Below, piece after piece: positions 50,356 through 58,931 of a DNA stretch of 64,000 nucleotides (positions are counted from its first letter, which is position 1; every line of letters starts with the position of its first letter). This DNA comes from Acidianus ambivalens. GTDB taxonomy: Archaea > Thermoproteota > Thermoprotei_A > Sulfolobales > Sulfolobaceae. A program made the position numbers and the translations under genes. The notes beneath the pieces were generated by a model. It saw only the letters and a list, made by a program, of their open reading frames with translations, was not told the DNA's origin and made no database searches. The stretch covers positions 1,112,001 to 1,176,000 of the forward strand of contig NZ_CP045482.1 of NCBI RefSeq assembly GCF_009729015.1. The letters run 5' to 3'.

Positions 50356-53300
50356 TTACTTTCTTCTAAATTTCTTTATTATAACTATATCTATAGCTAA
50401 TAGTCCAGCTAATAGGGCTAATGACTCACTTAAATTACTAAGAGAATTATTAACTTCATTATTACAAGTTTTGGTTGTAGCATTTTCGTTTAATACTTTC
50501 CCATTAATTGTTTTGTAAGAGCATATATGACTATTAATTAAATACACAGAACCATTTATTATCGTTAAATTCTTTATAATTGAATTAACTAAAGTAGCAT
50601 TATGGTTTATTATGACAACATTACATATATAAGCGTCTTTCATTAATGTTCCATTAAAGTCCTTAATAAATGTGTACGGCAATAGTATAAATTGATCATT
50701 TGGTATACTAGGTATAATATTAAGTGTAGAATAACTTAAAGTTGTTGGGAAAGATATTGGAATTCCATTATATGAAGTACCATAAACATATATACACCAT
50801 TCACCGCTAAGTCCTTCTGCAGAAAGGCCTAAAGGATTAGATTTTTCACATGGTGTAGTAACTTTACCAAACCATTCTCCTTTAGAATAGTTTAGTGGCA
50901 CTGAAAAATCTAAATCTAAAGAATCGAAATTATCTTTCATATAAGAGGGAATAATTACTGCATTAAATGTTCCAAAGTTTACATTTGTTCCATTTTCATA
51001 AGTTATAGAAGCTATTATACCTAGAGTTTCATTCTCATATATACTACCATTAGGTACCGTAGTTACTATTACCCTTAAAGTGCAGGACGATATATAAACT
51101 TGTGTAAATCCCTCACCATAGACCATATGATCAGTAGAATTGTAATTTGCTACTGAAACTATTTTATAATAACCTCTAGATATATTATGTGGAAGCGAAA
51201 TTTCACCCACATAGAATATTGAATTTGCATAACTTATCGCGTTTATAGAAAAAGAATAAACTAATTGATTATCTGCATTATAGAGTTTTACTGTAACGTT
51301 TGGAGCTACAAGAGAGAGCAGTGCTATGCCTATGGTAAAATTGCATCCATCTGCTATAGAAACTGGCTCAGTGAATGCAGCTGGTATAATATAAGGAATT
51401 AAATAAATTCCTTCAACAAACTCAGAAAATCCAAATACGCAACTTATTCTTATAATGTAAATACCACCAAAAGGTGTTGTTGGAGCAAAGCATCCATAAA
51501 TATAAGATCCGTTATTAACTATCATATATAAATAGCCTTGTATAAGATTTTCGGCTGATAGATTAGTTTTATTAATTATTTCAAACGTACACGTAGTTAT
51601 ATTATACTGATATAAAAACGCAGTAAAAACTCCATTAGCTTTAGCGGCTGAACCATTAGCATATAATAGTTCAGCTATTACCTTTATTCCAATAGGACTA
51701 GGATAAAGTGCTACTTGAGGGCATAAGAACATAGCTTGCAATCCAACAAGTATATAAGTTCCAGCTTTATCGTTACCTTGAGTCACTACTACTTCTTGAA
51801 TTCCACTACCTTTAGCTGTAAAGTAACCTATCCAATAAGTACCGTTATAAACTAGAGGGAATTTCTCTAGGATATTACTTCCATTATAAACATATCCTGT
51901 AACTGGAACTAAAGGAGAGGCCTTTACTATAACCTTAACTAGTTGACCATCATTATACGTAATATTAGAAACTGCAACACTAATTGTACTCTCATTTCTT
52001 ATTAATGAAATAAAATATCCAGCATTTATATATCCAAGTCCAGAAACCGGATTATAAGAACTGTTTTTAATATAATATGGCGTATTATATCCAAAAGTTA
52101 CTTGCTCAAGTGCTTTAGTTCCTTTTAGACTATAAATTAAAGGATTTATAAAGCCAAATTTACCATGAACTTGAGTTGCTAAATCTATTATTCCAGCAAC
52201 AATTGGTGAAGCTACTGAAGTACCACCAATTAAATACTCTTCTCCATAGTAATATATTACTGGTACTCCAGTGTATGGATTAGCATCAGCTATAACATCT
52301 GGCACTTCTCTAAATCCCTTAACTCCTTGATACCAAGGAGATGGAAAAACACTACTAAAGCCACCAGTAGATGCGCCATATATGCTTTCTCCACTCCATG
52401 CCTCTTGAATAGTTTTGTTACAGGAATAATATAAGGTAGAACCACCTACTGCTAAAACATATGGGTCACTCGCTGGAATCAATAATCCACCTTGTGGAGA
52501 TAAGAAAAAGTTATATCCATTTCCTCCATAATCTCCGCTTGCTGCAACAAAAGTTATTCCTTCAACTTCGCCTAGCCAATATTCGTAGGTTAATGATTGT
52601 AAGTAAGATAATGGTATTAAACCTAAATCAAAATATATTTCTGGAATCCCAAAGCTTTGTGATACAACGCTTACTTTATCTTGTTGATCAACAAAAGCTA
52701 TTATTGCAGGTAATGGGACGTTTGGATTAGCCACATAAAGTATTATCCCTGCGGCTGGGGCTATAGAATGAGAATATTCTACATCTAAGGAAATTTCCAA
52801 AGCCCAACCGCTTTCAATACCTTGATTGGGATTATATGGTCCTATAGGACATAAAATAAATCTAGGGGGATTTTGTATATTGAACTTCTTATCAAAACAT
52901 ATTAATTGTTGATAAATATATGGATCTCCACAAAAGTCTATTATTCCAATATTTGTTCCATTACCCATAATTCCTCGAGAATATAAGGTAGTTACATTAT
53001 AGGCTTCTCTTAATATACAAGGATAAATCACATTATAGGCTATTGCTTGAGAATAATTATATAAAGTATTAGGCTTTTGTAAAATCTGAGAAGTAATATT
53101 AGTTGAAAATACTAAAGCATTACCTATACTTACTGGTGGATCTCCTAGGAATTCGTAGAACTTTATATCGTGAAAGTTAATTACGTAAAATTTACCGTTA
53201 AGTGCTTTTTCAAAACTACATACTTTGCCAGTAGCTAGTATTACATTCATATATACTGAAGTTTGTATTCCAAATCGTGTTAAGTATGCTACAGCTTTTA

Positions 53301-53535
53301 TAATTTCATTATTAGGAATGAAAAGTTTATACATGCAAGTCTTGTTAAGAATAATATGATTTTCTATGTCTAATTGCAATTTTGCTAAATTTTTAGGCTG
53401 CTCTACTATAGCTACTGTAACAATACAGTTGGGATTTAATTCTTGTAAATTATGATAATTACTTACATTACTAGGAGAATAGAATGGAATCAGCTGTGTT
53501 ATTAAAATTGCCATTATTACTAATATCTTTAACAT
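50356..53535 (-). CDS. Giant secreted sedolisin (S53) peptidase, membrane-anchored
   Basis: Acid serine-carboxyl protease, 1059 residues. N-terminal signal peptide (about 2-20), kumamolisin-type propeptide (about 35-175), catalytic domain with Glu247 and Asp251 in SGWALEISLD, oxyanion Asp335 in AASGDYGG and nucleophile Ser440 in GGTSVASP. The Ca-site Asp that precedes PVSGLGY in other members is not evident (EQVTFGYN). About 500 residues of beta-rich domains with many N-glycosylation sites follow, then a C-terminal helix (LALLAGLLAIDIVII) and basic RRK: an anchored surface enzyme suited to acidic medium. Confidence 0.88.
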   Translation of the reverse strand: MLKILVIMAILITQLIPFYSPSNVSNYHNLQELNPNCIVTVAIVEQPKNLAKLQLDIENHIILNKTCMYKLFIPNNEIIKAVAYLTRFGIQTSVYMNVILATGKVCSFEKALNGKFYVINFHDIKFYEFLGDPPVSIGNALVFSTNITSQILQKPNTLYNYSQAIAYNVIYPCILREAYNVTTLYSRGIMGNGTNIGIIDFCGDPYIYQQLICFDKKFNIQNPPRFILCPIGPYNPNQGIESGWALEISLDVEYSHSIAPAAGIILYVANPNVPLPAIIAFVDQQDKVSVVSQSFGIPEIYFDLGLIPLSYLQSLTYEYWLGEVEGITFVAASGDYGGNGYNFFLSPQGGLLIPASDPYVLAVGGSTLYYSCNKTIQEAWSGESIYGASTGGFSSVFPSPWYQGVKGFREVPDVIADANPYTGVPVIYYYGEEYLIGGTSVASPIVAGIIDLATQVHGKFGFINPLIYSLKGTKALEQVTFGYNTPYYIKNSSYNPVSGLGYINAGYFISLIRNESTISVAVSNITYNDGQLVKVIVKASPLVPVTGYVYNGSNILEKFPLVYNGTYWIGYFTAKGSGIQEVVVTQGNDKAGTYILVGLQAMFLCPQVALYPSPIGIKVIAELLYANGSAAKANGVFTAFLYQYNITTCTFEIINKTNLSAENLIQGYLYMIVNNGSYIYGCFAPTTPFGGIYIIRISCVFGFSEFVEGIYLIPYIIPAAFTEPVSIADGCNFTIGIALLSLVAPNVTVKLYNADNQLVYSFSINAISYANSIFYVGEISLPHNISRGYYKIVSVANYNSTDHMVYGEGFTQVYISSCTLRVIVTTVPNGSIYENETLGIIASITYENGTNVNFGTFNAVIIPSYMKDNFDSLDLDFSVPLNYSKGEWFGKVTTPCEKSNPLGLSAEGLSGEWCIYVYGTSYNGIPISFPTTLSYSTLNIIPSIPNDQFILLPYTFIKDFNGTLMKDAYICNVVIINHNATLVNSIIKNLTIINGSVYLINSHICSYKTINGKVLNENATTKTCNNEVNNSLSNLSESLALLAGLLAIDIVIIKKFRRK

Positions 53536-53615
53536 AATTATACTTGTTGGCTAGGACTCAAAAACTTTTTCATGACACCTAAAAGTCTTTTATTTTTAAG
53601 TAATACTTTATAATT

Positions 53616-54272
53616 ATGGAAGAGGAGTTCACATTATTATTACCAAGTTTTAATGCTTATGACTTTTTCAGTAATCCATCAAATATAATAAAATTTATAC
53701 CATTATTTAAGAGTATTTCACAAATATCTGATAATGAATTTATTGTTAGCATTGGTTGGATCTTAAATGTAAAAATTAACGTAAAAAGAATTTTAGCAAA
53801 AAACAGAATTAGTTATATTATATCTAGGAGTGAACAACCTAGAATAACGGGCAAATTAGACCACATATTTGAGCCTTTACAAGGAAATACTAACTTAACC
53901 AAAGTTAAGATAATTTTCTACTATAAAGGACCTTTAGAAAAATTGGTCAAAATAGAATCAAGAAGGTTCTACAATAAAGTTAAGGACGAAATTGACCAGC
54001 ATAATAAAGAAGAAGTTTCTGATATTGAATTTGATAATATACTAAATCAAATGAAGACAATATTATCTGGTATTATAAAAACTGATGATGAATTTGATAT
54101 GCTAATTAATAAAGCTGTTATGGAAAGTATAAATTCAGAAATAGCGCTTATAATAGGCTCTGATAGAAATAGCATGAAGTTCCTTTTTGATAAAGGTAAT
54201 CTTATAAAAGAAAAGGGTAGTGTAGAAAACATAAAGTCTGGAATGAAGTTTGTAATGAAGAAAAAAGAATAA
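53616..54272 (+). CDS. SRPBCC/START-like protein, 218 aa
   Basis: The first 130 residues follow the SRPBCC pattern: FTLLLPSFNAYDFFSNPSNIIKFIPLFKSIS (a CoxG-like start), WILNVKINVKRI and LTKVKIIFYYKGP strands; the C-terminal 90 residues are helical and charged. A hydrophobic-ligand or lipid-binding function is possible, but no ligand is indicated. It is followed by icd after 13 bases in the same direction. Confidence 0.55.
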   Translation: MEEEFTLLLPSFNAYDFFSNPSNIIKFIPLFKSISQISDNEFIVSIGWILNVKINVKRILAKNRISYIISRSEQPRITGKLDHIFEPLQGNTNLTKVKIIFYYKGPLEKLVKIESRRFYNKVKDEIDQHNKEEVSDIEFDNILNQMKTILSGIIKTDDEFDMLINKAVMESINSEIALIIGSDRNSMKFLFDKGNLIKEKGSVENIKSGMKFVMKKKE

Positions 54273-54285
54273 AAACATTAAGTTA

Positions 54286-55536
54286 ATGTTAAGAGAGATG
54301 TACAAAATACCAGAAGATGGAGAGAAAATTCAATTTAAAGATGGCAAATGGATTACCCCAAATAAGCCTATTATTTTGTATATTGAGGGTGATGGAATAG
54401 GTCCAGAAATCGTAAAATCAACAATTGATGTAATAAATAAGGCTGTAGAACTAAAATATAAAGATAATAGAGAAATTAAATGGGTAGAAGTTCTAGCTGG
54501 AAACAAAGCTGCTCAACTTGTTGGAGATAGATTCCCAAAAGATACACAAGACATGTTAAAAGAATACAGAGTTGTATTAAAAGGCCCTATGGAAACTCCC
54601 ATAGGTAAAGGTTGGAAATCTGTTAATGTTGCAATAAGGATAATGCTCGACCTTTATGCCAATATAAGACCAGTAAAATACATAGAAGGACTAGAAAGTC
54701 CTATAAAAAATCCTGAGAGAGTGAATATGATAATATTTAGAGAAAATACAGATGATTTATATAGGGGAATAGAATATCCGTATAATTCTCCAGAAGCAGA
54801 AAAAATTAGAAAATTTATAAGAGAAGAACTAAAAGTTGATATAGAAGATGATACTGGTATAGGATTTAAAATAATTAGTAAGTTCAAAACTCAAAGAATT
54901 ACTAGAATGGCAATAAAATACGCACTACAAAATTCCAGAAAGAGAATAACCATCATGCACAAAGGCAATGTAATGAAATATACGGAAGGAGCTTTCAGAG
55001 AATGGGCTTATGAAACAGCAATTAACGAGTTTAGAGATTTTATAGTTACAGAAGAGGAGGTTACAACTAAATATGGAGGAAAAATTCCAGACGGCAAAAT
55101 ACTTATTAACGATAGAATAGCGGATAATATGTTCCAACAAATTATTACTAGGCCTGAAGATTATGACATAATCCTTGCTCCTAATGTGAATGGAGACTAT
55201 ATTTCAGACGCTGCGGGTGCGTTAATAGGTAATATAGGTATGCTTGGTGGAGCTAACGTAGGTGACAACGCAGGTATGTTTGAAGCAGTACATGGAACAG
55301 CTCCTAAATACGCTGGGAAAAATGTTGCTAATCCTACAGGAATGATAAGAGGTGGAGAGCTAATGTTAAGATTCATGGGGTGGATAGAAGCGGCCGATCT
55401 CATAGATAAAGCGATTGTAGAAGCAATAAAACAGAAGAAAGTTACTCAAGATCTTGCAAGGTATATGAATGTAAAACCGTTGTCTACTACAGAATATACT
55501 CAAGAACTCTTAAATATAATGGAAACGTTAGTTTAA
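54286..55536 (+). CDS. icd: NADP-dependent isocitrate dehydrogenase
   Basis: TCA cycle enzyme oxidising isocitrate to 2-oxoglutarate. 416 residues with PIILYIEGDGIGPEIV, the substrate loop KGWKSVNVAIR (the expected Ser-x-Asn), FRENTDDLYRGIEYP, MHKGNVMKYTEGAFR, NDRIADNMFQQI and GDNAGMFEAVHGTAPKYAGK. The stop codon TAA is also the outer edge of the inverted repeat at 55533. In Sulfolobales icd is a known neighbour of cdc6-3, matching the gene two steps downstream here. Confidence 0.95.
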   Translation: MLREMYKIPEDGEKIQFKDGKWITPNKPIILYIEGDGIGPEIVKSTIDVINKAVELKYKDNREIKWVEVLAGNKAAQLVGDRFPKDTQDMLKEYRVVLKGPMETPIGKGWKSVNVAIRIMLDLYANIRPVKYIEGLESPIKNPERVNMIIFRENTDDLYRGIEYPYNSPEAEKIRKFIREELKVDIEDDTGIGFKIISKFKTQRITRMAIKYALQNSRKRITIMHKGNVMKYTEGAFREWAYETAINEFRDFIVTEEEVTTKYGGKIPDGKILINDRIADNMFQQIITRPEDYDIILAPNVNGDYISDAAGALIGNIGMLGGANVGDNAGMFEAVHGTAPKYAGKNVANPTGMIRGGELMLRFMGWIEAADLIDKAIVEAIKQKKVTQDLARYMNVKPLSTTEYTQELLNIMETLV

Positions 55537-55570
55537 CTCCCCGGTTTTACTGTATAAAAGAAGAGTTTCA
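55533..55570 (+). repeat. Left arm of perfect 38-bp inverted repeat
   Basis: Identical, reversed, to 55839-55876. It contains CTCCCCGGTTTTACTGTATA, i.e. in the other direction TTTATACAGTAAA followed after three bases by GGGG. Origin recognition boxes in Sulfolobales have the same plan, a short A/T dyad and then a G-run. The outer four bases TTAA include the icd stop codon. Confidence 0.85.
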
Positions 55571-55872
55571 AGTATCACATTACTCCAATCTTTCCATACA
55601 GAGACCAAATTTCCAACGAAATTATTTTCACGTTCATATAGTAAGGTCAATGTTAACCTTTTATTTATACAAACCGTGATTTTATTTGCTCTATTTCTTC
55701 TCTTTGAAACTCTGCATTTTTACTCTGTCTCTATGTTTTAAGTCGTAATACACGACTTTAGGTATTATTAACGTGATCACTATTAACGCTGAACAGAGAA
55801 AATAATAGATTGAATAAAGTTTAGGGGAAATGAATAGATGAAACTCTTCTTTTATACAGTAAAACCGGGGAG
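55537..55872. other. Candidate replication origin (oriC2 type) or small inverted-repeat element
   Basis: The 336 bases inside the TTAA edges carry the ORB-like arms at each end, with a 268-bp A/T-rich centre holding smaller dyads (AAGTCGT...ACGACTT near 55739-55757; AAGGT...ACCTT near 55645-55662) but no ORF of note. The adjacent cdc6-3 gene and icd recall the location of oriC2 in Sulfolobus. Alternative: a MITE of an IS5-like element with TTAA (YTAR-type) target duplications and 34-bp terminal repeats. Together with 55877-55966 it is the longest gene-free stretch in the window. Confidence 0.55.
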
Positions 55873-55876
55873 TTAA
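55839..55876 (-). repeat. Right arm of perfect 38-bp inverted repeat
   Basis: Mirror copy of 55533-55570, no mismatch in 38 bases. The G-runs of both arms point outward and the A/T dyads inward, so the pair flanks the A/T-rich centre symmetrically. Confidence 0.85.
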
Positions 55877-55966
55877 TTATCGTGTAATACTATTCCAGGC
55901 CAAAACCTGGTACTACTATAAGTAATATTTGAAACAACATTTAACTAATGAAACGAATGAAACAGT
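55877..55966 (+). promoter_or_regulatory. cdc6-3 upstream region with CCAGG/CCTGG dyad
   Basis: Ninety bases before the cdc6-3 GTG. They contain TTCCAGGCCAAAACCTGGTA (five-base dyad arms around CCAAAA, 55896-55915), then the TATA-like ACTATAAGTAATAT (55916-55930). The dyad could be an initiator-binding site used for autoregulation or origin function. Confidence 0.35.
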
Positions 55967-57124
55967 GTGATTCGAGAGACATTAAAGGGCGGAAAAGGCG
56001 AGGTCATAAAAAATCCTAAGGTTTTCATAGACCCTATTTCGGTCTTTACCGAAATACCTTATAGAGAAGATATAATAAAAGAGACAGCAATATCTATTAG
56101 ATATTTCGTTAAAAACGACGTAAGATTTTCCAATTTATTCTTGGGGCTTACTGGTACAGGTAAAACTTTTGTTGTGAGATACATACTAAACGAGATAGAA
56201 GAAGTAAAAAAAGAGGATGAGGATTACAAGAACGTAATACAAGCGTATGTAAATTGTAGGGAAGTTGGAGGTACTCCTCAGGCAGTATTGTCTGTACTAG
56301 CCGAGAAATTAACAAATGATATTGTTCCGAAGCATGGAATAAATTTAGGAGAATATATAGAAAAAATAAAAAATGCAGTAGAAGGTAAGAAAGCTATAGT
56401 ATATTTGGACGAAGTAGATACTTTAGTTAAAAGAAGGGATGGAGATATAGTTCTATATCAGCTCCTTAGGGCAGATGCCGAAATATCAGTAATTATGATT
56501 AGTAATGATATTAATGTAAGGGATTATATGGAGCCTCGTGTATTATCGTCCCTTGGACCATCAGTGATTTTTAAGCCTTATGATGCGGAACAATTGAAAG
56601 AAATATTAAGTAAGTACGCCGAGTACGGTCTGTTCAGAGGAACTTATAATGACGAAATTTTGGCATATATAGCAGCAATTTCGGCCAAAGAGCATGGAGA
56701 TGCAAGAAAAGCCGTTAACCTATTATTTAGAGCAGCTCAATTAGCTTCTGGAGAAGGTATAATAAGAAAAGAACACGTAGATAGAGCAATTGTTGAGTAC
56801 GAGCAAGAGAGATTAGTTGAAGCTATTAAATCTCTTCCATTTCATTATAAATTAGCCTTAAGAGCCTCATTAGATTCGGAAGACGTAGTAACTGCGCATA
56901 AAATTTATGTGGATCTGTGCAATAAATTGAAACAAAGGCCTTTATCGTATAGGCGTTTCTCAGACATAATATCTGAGCTTGATATGTTTGGAATAATAAA
57001 GATAAAGATACTAAATAAAGGAAGAGCAGGAGGTATAAGAAAGTATATAGAAGTTCCAGACAGGGAAAAGATTATGAAGGCGTTAGACGAAAATTTAGCT
57101 GAGGAAATAGGGTATGAATACTAA
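55967..57124 (+). CDS. cdc6-3: Orc1/Cdc6 initiator, Cdc6-3 type
   Basis: Archaeal replication initiator AAA+ ATPase of 385 residues with GTG start. Walker [10 protein letters not shown] (about 61-69), Walker [10 protein letters not shown] (about 144-152), sensor-1 VIMISND, sensor-2 Arg in [11 protein letters not shown], and a winged-helix DNA-binding domain at the C-terminus ([18 protein letters not shown]). Wording such as [17 protein letters not shown] and [12 protein letters not shown] agrees with the Orc1-3 chain of the S. solfataricus origin complex as I remember it. In that genus it sits beside oriC2, supporting the origin call upstream. Confidence 0.92.
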   Translation: MIRETLKGGKGEVIKNPKVFIDPISVFTEIPYREDIIKETAISIRYFVKNDVRFSNLFLGLTGTGKTFVVRYILNEIEEVKKEDEDYKNVIQAYVNCREVGGTPQAVLSVLAEKLTNDIVPKHGINLGEYIEKIKNAVEGKKAIVYLDEVDTLVKRRDGDIVLYQLLRADAEISVIMISNDINVRDYMEPRVLSSLGPSVIFKPYDAEQLKEILSKYAEYGLFRGTYNDEILAYIAAISAKEHGDARKAVNLLFRAAQLASGEGIIRKEHVDRAIVEYEQERLVEAIKSLPFHYKLALRASLDSEDVVTAHKIYVDLCNKLKQRPLSYRRFSDIISELDMFGIIKIKILNKGRAGGIRKYIEVPDREKIMKALDENLAEEIGYEY

Positions 57125-57155
57125 AGGAAACTTTGCAGATATACGGTGATTGAAA

Positions 57156-57476
57156 ATGCTATGGGAAAAGGTTAAAGAACTTGAAGAAAAATTTTTGCAG
57201 ATACAAAAAGAAAGAGAGAAATTAGAAGAAGAATTGAAGAGACTTCCAACTGGACATATAGATAAGAAAAAAATTGGCAATCACGTTTACTATTATTTAA
57301 GGTATTGGGAGGAAGGAAAACTAAAGAGCAAATATTTAGGTAAAGATGCTGAAGAACTACAGCAGAAAATAGAGTATTCCATGGATATTAGAAAGAAAGT
57401 GTCTCTATTAAGAGAGGAAGAGAAAAGACTTCAGAAGATTTTAGATAGGATAAAGAACAGCTTAGAATTTACCTAA
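57156..57476 (+). CDS. Coiled-coil DUF6788-like protein next to cdc6-3
   Basis: 106 residues: two long charged helices flanking a small core IDKKKIGNHVYYYLRYWEEGKLKSKYLG (about residues 36-63). That core is like the DUF6788 motif (YYYLRxR..GKxxSKYLG) found on archaeal plasmids and near integrases. A TTG at 57150 could also start it. It follows cdc6-3 by about 30 bases in the same direction and may be co-expressed, so a replication-linked role is possible but not shown. Confidence 0.55.
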   Translation: MLWEKVKELEEKFLQIQKEREKLEEELKRLPTGHIDKKKIGNHVYYYLRYWEEGKLKSKYLGKDAEELQQKIEYSMDIRKKVSLLREEEKRLQKILDRIKNSLEFT

Positions 57477-57759
57477 CATGTGTGCTTAGGTCGTCTATTT
57501 TTTCAGCTAGCTTAAAGTCTAAATCAGTTATACCGCCAGCATCATGAGTTGTTAGTTCAATGATAACTCTATTGTAATATATGTGGACGTCTGGATGATG
57601 GTCCAAACTATCAGCTACTGGTTGTATTAATTTAAGAAAATCTATTAAATCATCAAATGTATTAAATTTAAATTCCTTAACTAGCTTGTTATCTTTATAT
57701 TCCCAATTATTTAGGTTTTTTAACTTATTCCTTATTTCATCTTCAGAAAGCTTATTCAT
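57469..57759 (-). CDS. Pterin-4a-carbinolamine dehydratase
   Basis: 96 residues with the family signature: WEYKDNKLVKEF, the catalytic DHHPDVHIYYN (about 53-63) and THDAGGITDLDFKLAEKID at the end. Dehydrates 4a-hydroxytetrahydropterins; in archaea without aromatic hydroxylases it may serve pterin/molybdopterin recycling. Overlaps the convergent coiled-coil gene by eight bases. Confidence 0.92.
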   Translation of the reverse strand: MNKLSEDEIRNKLKNLNNWEYKDNKLVKEFKFNTFDDLIDFLKLIQPVADSLDHHPDVHIYYNRVIIELTTHDAGGITDLDFKLAEKIDDLSTHVR

Positions 57760-57795
57760 AAAAAGAGTTCATTAACATCATTTAAAAATATACGT

Positions 57796-57844
57796 TCAGC
57801 CTGGTTCATTAATTTCATCGATCATTTCAGGGCTCACTCATCAT
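57796..57844 (-). ncRNA. Candidate C/D-box guide sRNA overlapping the GGCT stop codon
   Basis: On the minus strand: C box ATGATGA (57844-57838, includes the stop TGA of the gene at 57841-58641), 12-base guide GTGAGCCCTGAA, D'-like ATGA, three-base spacer, weak C' ATGAAAT, 12-base guide TAATGAACCAGG, D box CTGA (57799-57796). The 38 bases between C and D are exactly the canonical archaeal spacing. A CTGA seven bases after C is an alternative D'. Such sRNAs often overlap gene ends in Sulfolobus. Confidence 0.5.
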
Positions 57845-58641
57845 AAACCTGTACTTATTTTATCCCATTTTCTCTTTAAACCTTCAATTATTGAATTCTT
57901 ATAAAAATCTGTAGGTTCTCCTTCCCCTTCTTTATAATCTGAGATATAAGCTTGTGCGAAATATTCCTTCCCTTCTTTATCCTTTACCTTTATAACGTCT
58001 CTAACGTACTTGATCAAATGCTCTTCTGCTTTATCTAATGAATTCAATTCATTTTCTAGCATCACATATATATAGCCGTAAACTTTGCCGCCTTTAAATT
58101 CTTTCAAATTTGCACAAAGTCCATACTTGCATTTGATATTAAAGATAATTTTATAGTCTTCCAAATATGCTTCAATCTCCTTTAATATTTCTTTAACTCC
58201 TCTTTCCTTTAGAATCTCAGGATTTGTGTTTTCAGCATATGCAAAATAGTTCACAATCACCGGCATTCCTACCCATCTTGAATAATCTCCAGATTCAATT
58301 TCATCTCTAAATTCTATTCCATGATTGTATCTGTAAAAATTCACATTATCTATATAATATCTTCTTTTCTGATCAAAATAGACTCTAGTTTTTTCTCTTA
58401 TGTATAAGTCGTCTGGTCTGCCTTTATAATCTTCTACTTCATCTAGAAGGCTTATTAATTCATCTTTTATTTCGTAGACTTCTCCCCATACTATGCCATC
58501 TCCTCTAACTACGCCAGGATAATTTCCTATATCATACATCTTGTAACCTTCTATAAAACCTAAACCTACAAATCTGCTATCTTTAAGTAAATGATGAAGC
58601 TCAAAACCGTATCTTAAAGTTCCGTAAGCAAATAGATACAT
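57841..58641 (-). CDS. Tandem gamma-glutamylcyclotransferase-fold protein
   Basis: 266 residues made of two GGCT (AIG2-like) units. Unit 1 (about 1-120) has YLFAYGTLRYG, YPGVVRGDG and the catalytic Glu in LDEVEDYKG; unit 2 (about 128-260) has NYFAYAENTNPEILKERG, CANLKEFKGGKVYGYIYVM and LDKAEEHLIKYVR. Both keep the active-site Glu. Typical family members have one unit; the fusion is unusual. Gene order with the 96-residue gene upstream (shared boundary base) suggests an operon. Confidence 0.75.
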   Translation of the reverse strand: MYLFAYGTLRYGFELHHLLKDSRFVGLGFIEGYKMYDIGNYPGVVRGDGIVWGEVYEIKDELISLLDEVEDYKGRPDDLYIREKTRVYFDQKRRYYIDNVNFYRYNHGIEFRDEIESGDYSRWVGMPVIVNYFAYAENTNPEILKERGVKEILKEIEAYLEDYKIIFNIKCKYGLCANLKEFKGGKVYGYIYVMLENELNSLDKAEEHLIKYVRDVIKVKDKEGKEYFAQAYISDYKEGEGEPTDFYKNSIIEGLKRKWDKISTGL

Positions 58642-58931
58642 TATGCATCACTACTCTCCAAATATTCTATCCACGGTTCTAATTCGTCTAAATTCATTTT
58701 CCTAATTACCTCATTAGACTCATCTTTAATTTCTGCATATAAAATCTGTAAGTTTCCTTCATTATCTTTTTTGCAGTGTATTTCTACTATTCTAAAATCT
58801 TCTCCCTCTATACTTGACGCATCAAGTAAGGAAGGAGTAACATAGCTTATAATAATATCGTTACCGTTTTCTGATATACTGTAATTGCCATAACTTTTTA
58901 ATTTTTCCAAAGCTCTAGATGATAACTTCAT
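58641..58931 (-). CDS. Hypothetical protein, 96 aa
   Basis: Not recognised. Soluble alpha/beta protein with IIISYVTPSLLDASSIEGEDFRIVEIHC and a C-terminal acidic LDELEPWIEYLES. It lies between the NfeD-like gene (overlap of 17 bases) and the tandem GGCT gene (one base), so all three are probably one operon. Confidence 0.5.
   Translation of the reverse strand: MKLSSRALEKLKSYGNYSISENGNDIIISYVTPSLLDASSIEGEDFRIVEIHCKKDNEGNLQILYAEIKDESNEVIRKMNLDELEPWIEYLESSDA

Noticed and set aside
52461..52730. A plus-strand frame of 89 codons inside the sedolisin gene.
   Set aside because: Antisense to the conserved catalytic domain; Leu/Gln-rich shadow frame.
55571..55838. Possible tRNA or other structured RNA in the core of the inverted-repeat region.
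   Set aside because: Only short dyads (seven bases or less); A/T content is too high and no cloverleaf or box pattern is present.
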